Below are positions 1 to 7,930 of a stretch of DNA of 37,249 nucleotides, piece by piece; positions within the stretch are counted from its first letter, which is position 1, and each line of letters begins with the position of its first letter. Source of the DNA: Candidatus Faecousia excrementigallinarum (GTDB lineage Bacteria > Bacillota > Clostridia > Oscillospirales > Oscillospiraceae); assembly GCA_018713285.1 (NCBI GenBank), contig DVFK01000119.1, forward strand, positions 1 to 37,249, read 5' to 3'. The position numbers and the translations under genes were made by a program. The notes under the pieces are model-generated. The model was given only the letters and a program-made list of their open reading frames with translations. It was not told the DNA's origin and made no database searches.

Positions 1-204
1 AATGATACCCGCAATCATAAAAACAATCCCAATGACAAACTCGATTATTCCAACGCGCTTTGCGTAGGATTCATCTTTTTTCCCGGCCTTGAACTCTGCC
101 TCAAAACCATTTATCAGATTATACTTCTTCTTGAAATAGATAAAATATCCGAACAAGGTAAATGCCAAACCCAATAGAACGGTAATTATTTTTAATACAA
201 TCAT
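1..204 (-). CDS. DUF3784-type small membrane protein (3' end outside window)
   Basis: The first 68 codons of a minus-strand gene are present; the C-terminus lies beyond base 1. The start ATG (202-204) is preceded by a GCGGAGGTTC ribosome binding site. The product opens with a hydrophobic segment (about residues 2-22), then a basic KKKYNLINGFEAEF stretch, a short charged loop and a second hydrophobic segment beginning near residue 52. This layout and the YNLINGF motif match the DUF3784 family of small two- or three-helix membrane proteins of Firmicutes, whose function is unknown. The gene is rich in AT-ending codons (TTA, ATA, AAA), unlike everything downstream, which suggests a different origin. 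The family call rests on motif memory, not a search. Confidence 0.7.
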   Translation of the reverse strand, partial: MIVLKIITVLLGLAFTLFGYFIYFKKKYNLINGFEAEFKAGKKDESYAKRVGIIEFVIGIVFMIAGII

Positions 205-254
205 TTGAACCTCCGCTAAAATCCAATTTATCAAAATTATTTTTTGTTGTACGG

Positions 255-283
255 ATTATACCATAAGACCAAAATTGCATCAA
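255..283 (-). promoter_or_regulatory. Promoter of the DUF3784-type gene
   Basis: Read on the minus strand: TTGATG (278-283), a 17-base spacer, then TATAAT (255-260). It lies about 50 bases upstream of the start codon. The rest of 205-338 is AT-rich and holds no gene. It does contain a ribosome-binding-site-like AAGGAGG on the plus strand at 287-293, followed by a six-codon frame that opens on ATT. Confidence 0.7.
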
Positions 284-338
284 ACTAAGGAGGTGTTGCG
301 ATTCGTAAAAAGCCCCCTTGACAAATCCGCTTCTGGTT

Positions 339-800
339 TTATCTTCTGGTGATGCGTTCCAACAAAAACCCCAGGGACATCCCGGAGAGGTTCAGAATCA
401 AATCGTCCACATCGAAGGAGCCCAGAAGGGTCACCAGCTGCAATAGCTCCACCGCCAGCATGATGACAAAGCACAGAAGGAAGAACCGCAGAAAGTTTCG
501 GAGGGCTTTGGATACCTTGGGCAGCAGAAAGCCGATGGGAATAAACAACAGCACATTTCCTGCCAGATTGATAAAGCAGTGGCGGACAAGGTAGGCGTTG
601 TCACTGTGAAATACCACCCAAAGGTAGTTGCCGATGGTGAAAAAGGGCCTCAGGTTCCGGTTGTAGCCCAGCTGCTCCTGATAACTCAGCCCCTCTATCC
701 CTCCGGCGGAGCGGCCGAAGAGCAGCCACAGCATGAAAAGGCTGTATAGAATCAGAAGAGCCCGCCAGAAAGGTTTGACGTTGGGTTTGCTTGATTTCAT
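339..800 (-). CDS. VanZ-family membrane protein
   Basis: A 153-residue integral membrane protein with four hydrophobic segments (about residues 13-27, 76-95, 103-122 and 133-148). Conserved VanZ-like features are the NLAGNVLLFIPIGF stretch in the second helix and the DVDDLILNLSG stretch before the last helix. VanZ relatives are linked to low-level teicoplanin resistance in some enterococci, but most members in gut Clostridia have no known role. It starts 15 bases after the ygiQ stop codon, with an AAGGAAG ribosome binding site, so the two genes are probably cotranscribed. The product is complete and of normal length for the family. Confidence 0.88.
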   Translation of the reverse strand: MKSSKPNVKPFWRALLILYSLFMLWLLFGRSAGGIEGLSYQEQLGYNRNLRPFFTIGNYLWVVFHSDNAYLVRHCFINLAGNVLLFIPIGFLLPKVSKALRNFLRFFLLCFVIMLAVELLQLVTLLGSFDVDDLILNLSGMSLGFLLERITRR

Positions 801-815
801 AGGCAGCTTCCTTGC

Positions 816-2723
816 TTACTTGGATTTTCCCTTCTGCCTGGGAATGGGTTTCTTTCCGGAAACCGGCTTGCCCCGGGCGGGACGACCCTTTGCCGGGGCC
901 TTGGGAGGCGGAGCCAGGTGCTTTCCCGGTCTGGGGGGAACCGCCCGGATGAGGCACTTGGGGCCGGAGCCGATGAGATCCTCCCGGTGGGCTTTCAGCA
1001 GAGCCTCCCGCACCAGATAGTAGTTCTTGGGGTCCCGGTACTGGATGAGCGCCCGCTGCATGGCCTTCTCGTGGGGGTCGGTGGGGACATATACCTTTTC
1101 CATGGTACGGGAATCCAGCCCGGTATAGTACATCACCGTGGACAAAGTGGAGGGGGTGGGGTAAAAATCCTGCACCTGCTCCGGGTTGTAGCCCATGTCC
1201 CGGATGTACTCCGCCAGCTTCACCGCCTCCTGCATGGTGGAGCCGGGGTGGCTGGACATGAGGTAGGGGACAAGAAACTGCTTCATGCCGTATTGCTGAT
1301 TCAGAGCAAAATACTTTTCCACAAACCGGTTGTAAACCGCATTTTTGGGCTTGCCCATGTAAGACAGCACCACATCGGACACGTGCTCCGGAGCTACTTT
1401 CAGCTGGCCGGAGATATGGTGCTGTACCAGCTCCTTGAAGAAGGTGTCCTTCTTGTCCGCCAGCAGATAGTCAAAGCGGACACCGCTGCGGACGAATACC
1501 TTTTTCACCCCGGGGAGCTTCCGCAGCTTCCGCAGAAGGCTCACATAGTCCGAGTGATCCGCCCGGAGATTCTTGCAGGGGGTGGGGTAGAGACACTGCC
1601 GGTTGGGGCAGGTGCCCTTGGTCAGCTGCTTTTCGCAGGCGGGGAACCGGAAGTTGGCGGTGGGGCCGCCCACATCGTGAATGTAGCCCTTGAAGTCCGG
1701 GTCCTTGATCATAAGCTCAGCCTCTTTCAGGATAGACTCATGGCTTCTGGCCTGGATAATCCGCCCCTGATGGAAGGTGAGGGCGCAGAAGGAGCAGGCA
1801 CCGAAGCAGCCCCGGCAGCTCACCAGGCTGAACTTCACCTCTTCAATGGCAGGAACGCCCCCCAGCTTCTCGTAGCTGGGATGGTAATTGCGGCAGTAGG
1901 GCAGGGCGTAGATGGCATCCATCTCCTGGGTGGTGAGGGGCTTCTGAGGGGGATTCTGCACCACAAATTCGCTGCCGTAGGGTTCTGCCAGCCGTTTGGC
2001 GGTGAAGGGGTCGCAATTCTGATACTGAATCCGGAAGCTCTCTGCATAAGCCCGGCGGTTTTCTTTCAGCCGGGCAAAGTCCGGCAGTACGATGGTGGGG
2101 AAGCTCTCGTCCAGCTGCCGGGTGCGGAACACCGTGCCGTCAATGTAGGTAATGTCCTTCACATCCATCCCGGCGTTGAGAGCGTCTGCAATCTCCACAA
2201 TGCTCTTTTCGCCCATACCATAGGAGAGAAGGTCTGCCTGGCTGTCCAGGAGGATGGAGCGCTTCATGGAATCGGAGAGATAGTCGTAGTGAGCCAGCCG
2301 CCGCAGACTGGCTTCAATGCCGCCGATGATAATGGGCACATCCTTGTAAACCTGGCGGATGAGGTTGCAGTAAACCACCGTGGCATAGTCCGGCCGCTTG
2401 CCCATGACCCCGCCGGGGGTGTAGGCATCGGACTTGCGGCGACGCTTGGAAACGGCGTAGTGGTTCACCATGGGGTCAATGTTGCCGCCGGTGACCAAAA
2501 ATCCCAGCCGGGGACGGCCGTAAATATCAATGGACTTGGGATTCTTCCAGTCGGGCTGGGAGATGATCCCCACGGAATACCCGGCCTGCTCCAGAACCCG
2601 GCTGATGATGGCATGACCGAAGGAGGGATGATCCACATAGGCATCCCCGATGACATACACAAAGTCGCACTGACTCCAGCCTCTTTCTATCATATCCTGT
2701 CTGCAAAGGGGTAAAAATTCCAT
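816..2723 (-). CDS. ygiQ: YgiQ-family radical SAM protein
   Basis: A 635-residue member of the YgiQ/UPF0313 family. The radical SAM iron-sulfur motif CX3CX2C is at residues 306-313 (CFGACSFC). The N-terminal ~290 residues form the family-specific domain, with GGIEASLRR and DHPSFG motifs. The C-terminal ~45 residues are rich in Pro, Lys and Arg ([13 protein letters not shown]) and look disordered and basic, as is common for this family, possibly for RNA binding. The reaction is unknown; a [4Fe-4S] cluster that cleaves S-adenosylmethionine is expected from the motif. The start ATG has a GGGAGG ribosome binding site. It is the first gene of a two-gene unit with the VanZ-like gene. Confidence 0.93.
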   Translation of the reverse strand: MEFLPLCRQDMIERGWSQCDFVYVIGDAYVDHPSFGHAIISRVLEQAGYSVGIISQPDWKNPKSIDIYGRPRLGFLVTGGNIDPMVNHYAVSKRRRKSDAYTPGGVMGKRPDYATVVYCNLIRQVYKDVPIIIGGIEASLRRLAHYDYLSDSMKRSILLDSQADLLSYGMGEKSIVEIADALNAGMDVKDITYIDGTVFRTRQLDESFPTIVLPDFARLKENRRAYAESFRIQYQNCDPFTAKRLAEPYGSEFVVQNPPQKPLTTQEMDAIYALPYCRNYHPSYEKLGGVPAIEEVKFSLVSCRGCFGACSFCALTFHQGRIIQARSHESILKEAELMIKDPDFKGYIHDVGGPTANFRFPACEKQLTKGTCPNRQCLYPTPCKNLRADHSDYVSLLRKLRKLPGVKKVFVRSGVRFDYLLADKKDTFFKELVQHHISGQLKVAPEHVSDVVLSYMGKPKNAVYNRFVEKYFALNQQYGMKQFLVPYLMSSHPGSTMQEAVKLAEYIRDMGYNPEQVQDFYPTPSTLSTVMYYTGLDSRTMEKVYVPTDPHEKAMQRALIQYRDPKNYYLVREALLKAHREDLIGSGPKCLIRAVPPRPGKHLAPPPKAPAKGRPARGKPVSGKKPIPRQKGKSK

Positions 2724-2749
2724 AACCGGCCTCCCGAAATGTTTTGACC

Positions 2750-2758
2750 ATTATACCA
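2750..2758 (-). promoter_or_regulatory. Extended -10 promoter of ygiQ
   Basis: On the minus strand this reads TGGTATAAT, an extended -10 element, 26 bases upstream of the ygiQ start codon. The -35 region (TTTTCT around 2773-2778) is poor, consistent with a promoter that relies on the extended TG motif. Confidence 0.55.
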
Positions 2759-2837
2759 TCGATTCCGGGAAAAGAAAAGGGGATTGGACGGCCCAAAACC
2801 CTCCAAAAAATTTTTTGAAAAATTTTTCAAAAAGCAG

Positions 2838-2866
2838 TTGACAAAACCCGACACCCATGGTATTAT
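2838..2866 (+). promoter_or_regulatory. Promoter of tRNA-Leu
   Basis: A perfect TTGACA (2838-2843), a 17-base spacer and TATTAT (2861-2866). Immediately upstream (2811-2833) is a run of A and T tracts of the kind that acts as an UP element on stable-RNA promoters. Transcription should begin near 2873, giving a ~35-base leader before the tRNA. Confidence 0.85.
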
Positions 2867-2907
2867 ATCGGAGCGTTGAGCGAAAGCCCAACAGCGAAAC
2901 GAAAAAT

Positions 2908-2995
2908 GCGCGAGTGGTGGAATTGGTAGACTCGCTAGATTCAGGTTCTAGTGCTCATTCCGGGCATGCGGGTTCAAGTCCCGCCTCGCGCACCA
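2908..2995 (+). tRNA. tRNA-Leu (anticodon CAG)
   Basis: An 88-base class II tRNA with an encoded CCA end (2993-2995). The acceptor stem is GCGCGAG/CTCGCGC. The anticodon stem CTAGA/TCTAG (2935-2939 and 2947-2951) holds a loop with CAG at 2942-2944, so it reads CUG leucine codons. A long variable arm and a GGTTCAAGTCC T-arm are present. It is a stand-alone gene with its own promoter and terminator. Confidence 0.97.
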
Positions 2996-2997
2996 CA

Positions 2998-3033
2998 ATC
3001 GGAGCAAGCGTCAGCTTGCTCCGATTTTTTTTT
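2998..3033 (+). terminator. Terminator of tRNA-Leu
   Basis: A 12-base-pair perfect stem (2998-3009 with 3014-3025), a GTCA loop, then eight more T residues after the stem. It starts three bases after the CCA end. Confidence 0.95.
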
Positions 3034-3128
3034 ATGTTGCCTGTTCGTCCGGAGCCGTTCCTGACAGCCGGAAGCCATGAGCATGGTTTTTGCCGCTCTC
3101 ACAGGGGAGTCTGACCGGTGCATCGGTA

Positions 3129-3157
3129 TTTACAATCGGTTTTCGGTTTGGTATAAT
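3129..3157 (+). promoter_or_regulatory. Promoter of the aldo/keto reductase gene
   Basis: TTTACA (3129-3134), a 17-base spacer and TATAAT (3152-3157). The start codon follows 27 bases after the -10 element, with an AAAGGAGGCG ribosome binding site between. Confidence 0.85.
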
Positions 3158-3184
3158 TATCAAAAAATAAAGGAGGCGTTTTCC

Positions 3185-4183
3185 ATGTATCAGCCCAGTT
3201 CGGAGCGGTATGAACGGATGGAATACCGCAGGTGTGGCGGCAGCGGGTTGAAGCTGCCCTTTATTACCCTGGGGCTATGGCACAATTTCGGTCATACCAG
3301 CCTCTACGAAAACATGAAGGATTTGTGTTTTACGGCCTTCGATCACGGCATTACCCATTTTGATTTGGCCAATAATTACGGCCCTCCTCCCGGCAGTGCT
3401 GAGGAGAACTTTGGACGCCTTCTCCGGGAGGAATTCCGTGACCACCGGGATGAGCTGATTATCAGTTCCAAGGCCGGCTATATTATGTGGCCCGGTCCCT
3501 ATGGGGATGGCGGCAGCCGGAAATACCTGCTTTCCAGCCTGGACCAAAGCCTGAAACGGATGGGGCTGGAGTATGTGGATATATTCTATCACCACCGTAT
3601 GGACCCCAACACCCCGCTGGAGGAGACCATGGGCGCCTTGGCTCAGGCGGTTCATAGCGGAAAAGCCCTGTATGTGGGCCTTTCCAATTATGACGGCCCC
3701 ACCATGGAGCGGGCGGCAAAGATTTTGCAGGAGCTCCGCTGCCCGCTGCTGATTAACCAGAACCGCTACTCACTGTTGGATCGTACAGTGGAGAAAAATG
3801 GCCTTTTGGAGGCTGCTCCCCGGGCGAAGGCCGGCATTATTACCTTCAGCCCCCTGGCTCAGGGTCTTCTCACCGATCGGTATCTGGAGGGAATTCCCCA
3901 GGATAGCCGCATGGCAGGGGAGAGTCCTTTCCTTAAGCCGTCCAGCCTGACCCCGCAGCGGCAGAGGCAGCTGCGGGAACTCAATGAGCTTGCCCGGGAG
4001 CGGGGACAGAGCCTGGCTCGGATGGCCCTGGCGTGGGTGCTCTCCCATCCCCAGGTTACCAGCGTCCTGGTAGGCGCCTCCCGTTCCAGTCAAATTCTGG
4101 ATAACCTGGGCTGCCTGGAACATCCGGAATTTACGCCTCAGGAACAGGCACGGATTGAGGAAATTCTGAGTGAAAAGGAATAA
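3185..4183 (+). CDS. Aldo/keto reductase (YghZ/GpmR-like)
   Basis: A 332-residue NAD(P)H-dependent oxidoreductase of the aldo/keto reductase fold, expected in the cytosol. The catalytic set is visible: Asp and Tyr in HFDLANNYGPPPGSAEE, Lys in ISSKAGYIMWPGPYG, and His in DIFYHHRMD. The C-terminal cofactor-binding signature reads VLVGASRSSQILDN. The GPYGDGGSRKYL stretch is typical of the L-glyceraldehyde 3-phosphate reductase (YghZ) subgroup, which reduces aldehydes such as L-GAP and methylglyoxal; the exact substrate is not provable here. The ATG at 3185 is chosen over an upstream in-frame ATG (3077) because it follows the promoter and an AGGAGG site. It is a single-gene unit with its own terminator. 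Confidence 0.92.
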   Translation: MYQPSSERYERMEYRRCGGSGLKLPFITLGLWHNFGHTSLYENMKDLCFTAFDHGITHFDLANNYGPPPGSAEENFGRLLREEFRDHRDELIISSKAGYIMWPGPYGDGGSRKYLLSSLDQSLKRMGLEYVDIFYHHRMDPNTPLEETMGALAQAVHSGKALYVGLSNYDGPTMERAAKILQELRCPLLINQNRYSLLDRTVEKNGLLEAAPRAKAGIITFSPLAQGLLTDRYLEGIPQDSRMAGESPFLKPSSLTPQRQRQLRELNELARERGQSLARMALAWVLSHPQVTSVLVGASRSSQILDNLGCLEHPEFTPQEQARIEEILSEKE

Positions 4184-4201
4184 TTTTTGACAAGGAACAA
4201 G

Positions 4202-4244
4202 CGGGCAGACGCTCCCGGGAACCGGGATGCGCCTGCCCGTTTTT
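4202..4244 (+). terminator. Terminator of the aldo/keto reductase gene
   Basis: Arms CGGGCAG (4202-4208) and CTGCCCG (4233-4239), with additional pairing in the GACGC/GCGCC part, followed by five T residues. Confidence 0.85.
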
Positions 4245-4268
4245 CAATATAGATTCTATGGCACAATC

Positions 4269-4304
4269 AAAAACTTGCTGGGGCAGGATATCCTGCCCCA
4301 GCAA
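4269..4304 (-). terminator. Terminator of the GldG/DUF4340 operon (30-base perfect palindrome)
   Basis: Bases 4275-4304 form a perfect 15+15 palindrome centred on GATATC (arm TTGCTGGGGCAGGAT). On the minus strand it is followed by GTTTTTG. It lies 10 bases after the end of the DUF4340 gene and so ends that operon; the plus-strand terminator of the neighbour sits just to its left. Confidence 0.85.
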
Positions 4305-4313
4305 TCTATGTCA

Positions 4314-5750
4314 TCAGTCCAGAACAATGGCCTGTACTGCTTCTACCAGATCCATAACGGTGGATCTGGAAACCAGGGATACGCTTTCTCCATCCACAGC
4401 TGCGAGACAGCTGGTGCCGTCGTAGCGGTAGAGAACGATTTCCACCTGGGGGAAATTCTCGTTATCCAGATAGAGGGTCAGACGAATCTCCTCTTTCTCT
4501 GCGGGCGCTTCATCGGTGAAGGTGTCGGCGGTGAGGGACTCCAGAGCATCCTGGAAGGCCGTCAAATCCAATGCATCCGCCTCTTCCGTCACTTCCTGAT
4601 AGTACCAGAGACGCTCGTCCTCATCATTTCGCTCCGATACCAGGGTGTGGGTGGTTCCTTCCAGGGTAACATCCACCTGACATACATCTGCAAAGTCGCC
4701 CCAGAACACTTCCTTGTGCCGCAGGTCACTGTAGGCTGCATCCGAGAGAATGGCGTAATCCACCGAATCCAGTTCGTAGACAATCTGGGAATCTCCGATA
4801 CGGACATACTTGGTAACGGAGTCTTCGGTTACGCTGTCATCCTCCGATTCCTGGGCGGCCTGCAATTCTTCCTGATTCTGACCAATGTGAATCACGCAGC
4901 TTCCTGCAATCGGCTGCCCATCTTCCGCATTTTCATCGGTGTAGGTGTAGTTCACCGTGATGGACAGCTCCGGGGAGTCCAGTCCGTAGGCGGCCAGTTC
5001 CTCATCGGTGGCGTTGTAGGTTACGTAGGTCAGAAGATCCAAAGCGGTGATGGTGTTGAGATATGTTGTTACAGCAGAGGTATCCAAAGGCAGATACGCC
5101 CCATTTTCCTGAACGAAGTACACATCCTGGTCGCTGTAGGAATACCCGCTGTCTTCTATCCGATCAATGGTATAGTTTTCGGTTCCGGTGAAGCTGATGT
5201 CCACCACATTCTCAAAAGCGGGGGTGTCATCGTCTTCAATCATGGCAGAAAGGGCCGGGTCCACATAGTCCATGGGGTCCTCGCTCAACAGATACACATT
5301 GCCGTCGCCGATGTCTACATAGCGCTGTTCATCCATCTTGCTGAAATCACCCAGCTTGATGTCGTAAGTGGTATCTTCTGTGGAGATATGCAGGGTACAC
5401 TCCGGATCGTCCAGTCCGTACTGGTTGTAATCCTCCACATTCTCGATGATAAAGCTTGCCTGCAGAGCTTCAAAGTGGGAGAGAATCTCCATAACCTTGT
5501 CTTCGCTCACCGGGAAGGCTTCGTCCTCGTCATACACCCAGCTGCTTTCCCCTTTGTGGAAAGCAAGGTAACCTTCCTCTGTGTATTCCCAGGACAGGGC
5601 CGTTACGGAATCCCTGGGGATTTCCAGAATCACTTCATCGCTGCTTCTGATTTCCTCCTGAGCCTGCTCATATTGGGACAGGGCAAAGGTGGCAATACAG
5701 ATTACCACCAGAACCGTAAGCAGAATTCCCAGTTTCTTATACCGCTTCAT
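4314..5750 (-). CDS. DUF4340 domain protein of a GldFG-type ABC system
   Basis: A 478-residue protein with one N-terminal membrane segment (about residues 8-25) followed by a large, acidic extracytoplasmic region. Motifs such as SWEYTEEGYLAFHKGESSWVY, FEALQASFIIENVEDYNQYGL and IKLGDFSKMDEQRYVDIGDGNVYLL are typical of DUF4340 repeats. These proteins are encoded with GldG-type proteins and ABC-2 permeases and are thought to be accessory parts of the complex; the substrate is unknown. The start overlaps the end of the GldG-like gene by 14 bases and has a CGGAGGAAG ribosome binding site. The gene is intact although the upstream part of the operon is broken. Confidence 0.85.
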   Translation of the reverse strand: MKRYKKLGILLTVLVVICIATFALSQYEQAQEEIRSSDEVILEIPRDSVTALSWEYTEEGYLAFHKGESSWVYDEDEAFPVSEDKVMEILSHFEALQASFIIENVEDYNQYGLDDPECTLHISTEDTTYDIKLGDFSKMDEQRYVDIGDGNVYLLSEDPMDYVDPALSAMIEDDDTPAFENVVDISFTGTENYTIDRIEDSGYSYSDQDVYFVQENGAYLPLDTSAVTTYLNTITALDLLTYVTYNATDEELAAYGLDSPELSITVNYTYTDENAEDGQPIAGSCVIHIGQNQEELQAAQESEDDSVTEDSVTKYVRIGDSQIVYELDSVDYAILSDAAYSDLRHKEVFWGDFADVCQVDVTLEGTTHTLVSERNDEDERLWYYQEVTEEADALDLTAFQDALESLTADTFTDEAPAEKEEIRLTLYLDNENFPQVEIVLYRYDGTSCLAAVDGESVSLVSRSTVMDLVEAVQAIVLD

Positions 5751-7176
5751 TTTGCTTCCTCCGTTTCCTTAAAATCACAACGATTCCCACGCCCAGATAA
5801 GCCAGGGGGAACACACCAATCATCAGGGCTTTCAGGGTGGAAGCGGTGGATTCACTGATGGTCAGATAGTTGTAGTTGAGAGATTTGCTGCGGATGGCCA
5901 TGGCTTCCCGCTCTCCAATCAAAGAGGAAAGGGCATTCATGGTCAAATCCACATTGGCACCGGAGGAAAAGGCGTTGTACCTGTCATCCAGGAAATTGGA
6001 GGCAGAGAACCAGACAATCTGCCCATCTCCTGCCGTTGCGATGGAAACGCCCACCGTGAAGGGACCGTCAATGTCTCCCTCTTCCTTCTCATAGGTGTCC
6101 AGCTCAAAGCCTGCAACCTTGCTGAAGGAAGCATCGGAAGTATTGAGCAGTGCAGTCACTTCTCCGTTGCTGCTGTCCCCCACGGTCAGACCATAGGCCA
6201 GGGGGAAGATGGGGTAGTACCGGGCTTCAATCAGAGAATCCGTAATTTCAGAGTTTTCCATGCTGGGCATGAGCACATAGGGATAGCCAAAGGCGTAGTA
6301 GTTCCGGTCACCCTCCACTACGATGCCATCGTTTACCTCCACGCCATAGTGGGAAAGGACGCTGTTCAGGTTGTCAAATTCCGCCCCTTCCACCGGGCCT
6401 GCAATCACCAGCAGCTTGCCGCCGTTGTCAGTATACTCTATGAGCATCTGGGCTTCTTCCTGGGAAATGACGCTTTGGGGGGCATACATGGCTATGCAGT
6501 CCGCATCCTCGGGAATCTCGTCCACCGTCAGCAGGGAAAGGGAGCTTACTTCAATATTCTCCTTCTCCACAGAATCGGCAAAGGTTGCCGGCAAGTCCTG
6601 CTCTCCGTGGCCTTCCAGCACATACATCTTGGGCAGATCCTCCGTCACCACATAGTCAATGGCGGAGGTGATGGCACCTTCCCCGTCGAAGGAGGTGTTG
6701 TAGGAATAGGAGTACATATTGGTGTCCACCAGATAAATGTCGTCATAGCTGATATAGCGGCTCCGCTCCCCGGACTCCACAATCAGGGAGTTGTTGGGCA
6801 CCTGCTCCTCCGTGTATTGCTCCGTGAAGGTGGGGAATACATCGGGGTTTTTCTTTACCACGTCAATGTGGTCAGACGGGCTGTCATACTTTGCCAGCAG
6901 ATTTTCGATGACAGAATCCTCCTTGTCCGCCTGCACCACCCAGTAGATGGTCACATCCTGCTGCAAATTGTTGACCACAGCCTTGGTGTTGCTGGTGATG
7001 GAGTAAAGCTTGCTGGAGCTGATGTCCAGTTTTGTCAGGTTGGCAGGCATGACGGAGACGAAGATGTTTACCACAATCAGGATTGCCAGAACGATTGCCG
7101 TAACCGCCAGGGAATAGGAGCCTCCCTTCATGGCCAGACGGCTGGAAATGGGCTTTTTGAATTTCATGTCCTTCAT
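5737..7176 (-). CDS. GldG-family ABC transporter auxiliary protein
   Basis: A 479-residue membrane protein: one N-terminal helix (about residues 22-43), a long extracytoplasmic GldG/ABC_transp_aux domain, and a C-terminal helix (about 447-468) followed by a basic RKRRKQN tail. Family features include KLDISSSKLYSITSNTKAVV, VLEGHGEQDLP and the VIAGPVEGAEFDNLNSVLSHYGV stretch. GldG relatives work with a GldF-type permease and a GldA-type ATPase. The start ATG overlaps the permease stop codon region and follows a CGGAGGTACAA ribosome binding site. With the permease damaged and no ATPase nearby, the protein may no longer have a working partner. Confidence 0.87.
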   Translation of the reverse strand: MKDMKFKKPISSRLAMKGGSYSLAVTAIVLAILIVVNIFVSVMPANLTKLDISSSKLYSITSNTKAVVNNLQQDVTIYWVVQADKEDSVIENLLAKYDSPSDHIDVVKKNPDVFPTFTEQYTEEQVPNNSLIVESGERSRYISYDDIYLVDTNMYSYSYNTSFDGEGAITSAIDYVVTEDLPKMYVLEGHGEQDLPATFADSVEKENIEVSSLSLLTVDEIPEDADCIAMYAPQSVISQEEAQMLIEYTDNGGKLLVIAGPVEGAEFDNLNSVLSHYGVEVNDGIVVEGDRNYYAFGYPYVLMPSMENSEITDSLIEARYYPIFPLAYGLTVGDSSNGEVTALLNTSDASFSKVAGFELDTYEKEEGDIDGPFTVGVSIATAGDGQIVWFSASNFLDDRYNAFSSGANVDLTMNALSSLIGEREAMAIRSKSLNYNYLTISESTASTLKALMIGVFPLAYLGVGIVVILRKRRKQNEAV

Positions 7177-7763
7177 CAGTTGTACCTCCGTTTCTCCAGG
7201 GACTGAACCGTAAGGAACAGGAAAAATGCCCCGACGGACAGGAAATATACCACGGCGGTCAAATCAAACACACCGTTTACAAAGGTGTCCAGCCGGTCAA
7301 ACAGGCTCAGCTTTTTCATAATATCCGGCAGCAGTCCCTCGAATTTGGTTTCGTCAATGAGATACAGGGCAACGGTAATTCCCATGAGACCCAGGCCAAC
7401 ACCATAGCCCAGGGTGTCGTTCCGGGTGAGAATCCGAATCACCCAACCCAGCAGAGCGGCCAGCACAAACAGGGCGATGGCACTGCCAATGGCGGTAGCG
7501 GACACATATTCTGCCAGAGATACACTGAATTAGTTCAGAAGAATTGCGGCAATGCCAATACCGGCGGCAAAGCCCTGGTTGTCCGTCAGGGAGGAGATGA
7601 ACATTCCTACAGCCATCAGAGCCCCGCCCAGAAGGAAGAAGGCAAAAAGGGAGCCGTAGGAAGTGAGCATGTAAACTTCCCCGTACTGGGAGAAAATCAG
7701 GGGGTAGAACCCCACAATGCACAAAGGGATGAGATAAGCTCCTGTCCAGCCCCAACAAGACCT
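7176..7763 (-). pseudogene. ABC-2 permease (GldF-like), N-terminally truncated with internal stop
   Basis: The minus-strand frame reads as a permease, with hydrophobic segments around AYLIPLCIVGFYPLIFSQ, SLFAFFLLGGALMAVGMFISS, GFAAGIGIAAILLN, AIGSAIALFVLAALLG, YGVGLGLMGITVALYLI and AVVYFLSVGAFFLFLTV. A TAA codon at 7530-7532 interrupts it after ILLN, and the frame resumes without a shift as FSVSLAEYVSATAIG, so this is one gene with a nonsense codon. The upstream end is cut: from about 7740 the DNA instead encodes, on the other strand, the tail of a response regulator. Roughly 100 N-terminal residues and the ATPase gene usually found upstream are missing. The remaining 3' half touches the GldG-like start, the normal operon order. 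Coordinates of the right end are limited by the next stop (7764-7766). Confidence 0.8.
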
Positions 7764-7930
7764 TTACCCGCCGGCAGCTCATGGACGAAATCTGGGATCC
7801 GGATTCTGACAGCGATGAACATACGGTGGTGGTTCATGTGAACCGCCTGCGGGAGCGGTTTCGCACCAACCCGGACTTTGAAATCATCACAGTCCGGGGA
7901 CTGGGCTATAAGGCGGTGCGGCTATGCTGA
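7733..7930 (+). pseudogene. OmpR-family response regulator, C-terminal fragment only
   Basis: About 60 codons encode the end of a winged-helix DNA-binding domain: SPNKTFTRRQLMDEIWD, TVVVHVNRLRERFRTNPDF and ITVRGLGYKAV, the recognition-helix and wing motifs of OmpR/PhoB regulators. The receiver domain and the start of the DNA-binding domain are absent; a TGA at 7730-7732 closes the frame upstream. The stop TGA (7928-7930) overlaps the kinase start by seven bases, the normal arrangement for a cognate pair, so the kinase next door has lost its regulator. No ribosome binding site or start codon is visible for the fragment. Homology begins near 7745, so the exact breakpoint lies between about 7733 and 7750. 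Confidence 0.85.

Noticed and set aside
301-321. Six-codon frame starting on ATT after a good ribosome binding site
   Set aside because: ATT starts are rare and the peptide is too short to call; kept only as part of the boundary finding.
918-2714. Plus-strand open frame of 598 codons opposite ygiQ
   Set aside because: It lies wholly antisense to a conserved radical SAM gene, has no family pattern and no promoter; GC-rich codon use on one strand leaves the other open.
7733-7930. A small stand-alone DNA-binding protein
   Set aside because: No start codon or ribosome binding site, and the frame opens in the middle of a conserved winged helix; it is a gene remnant.
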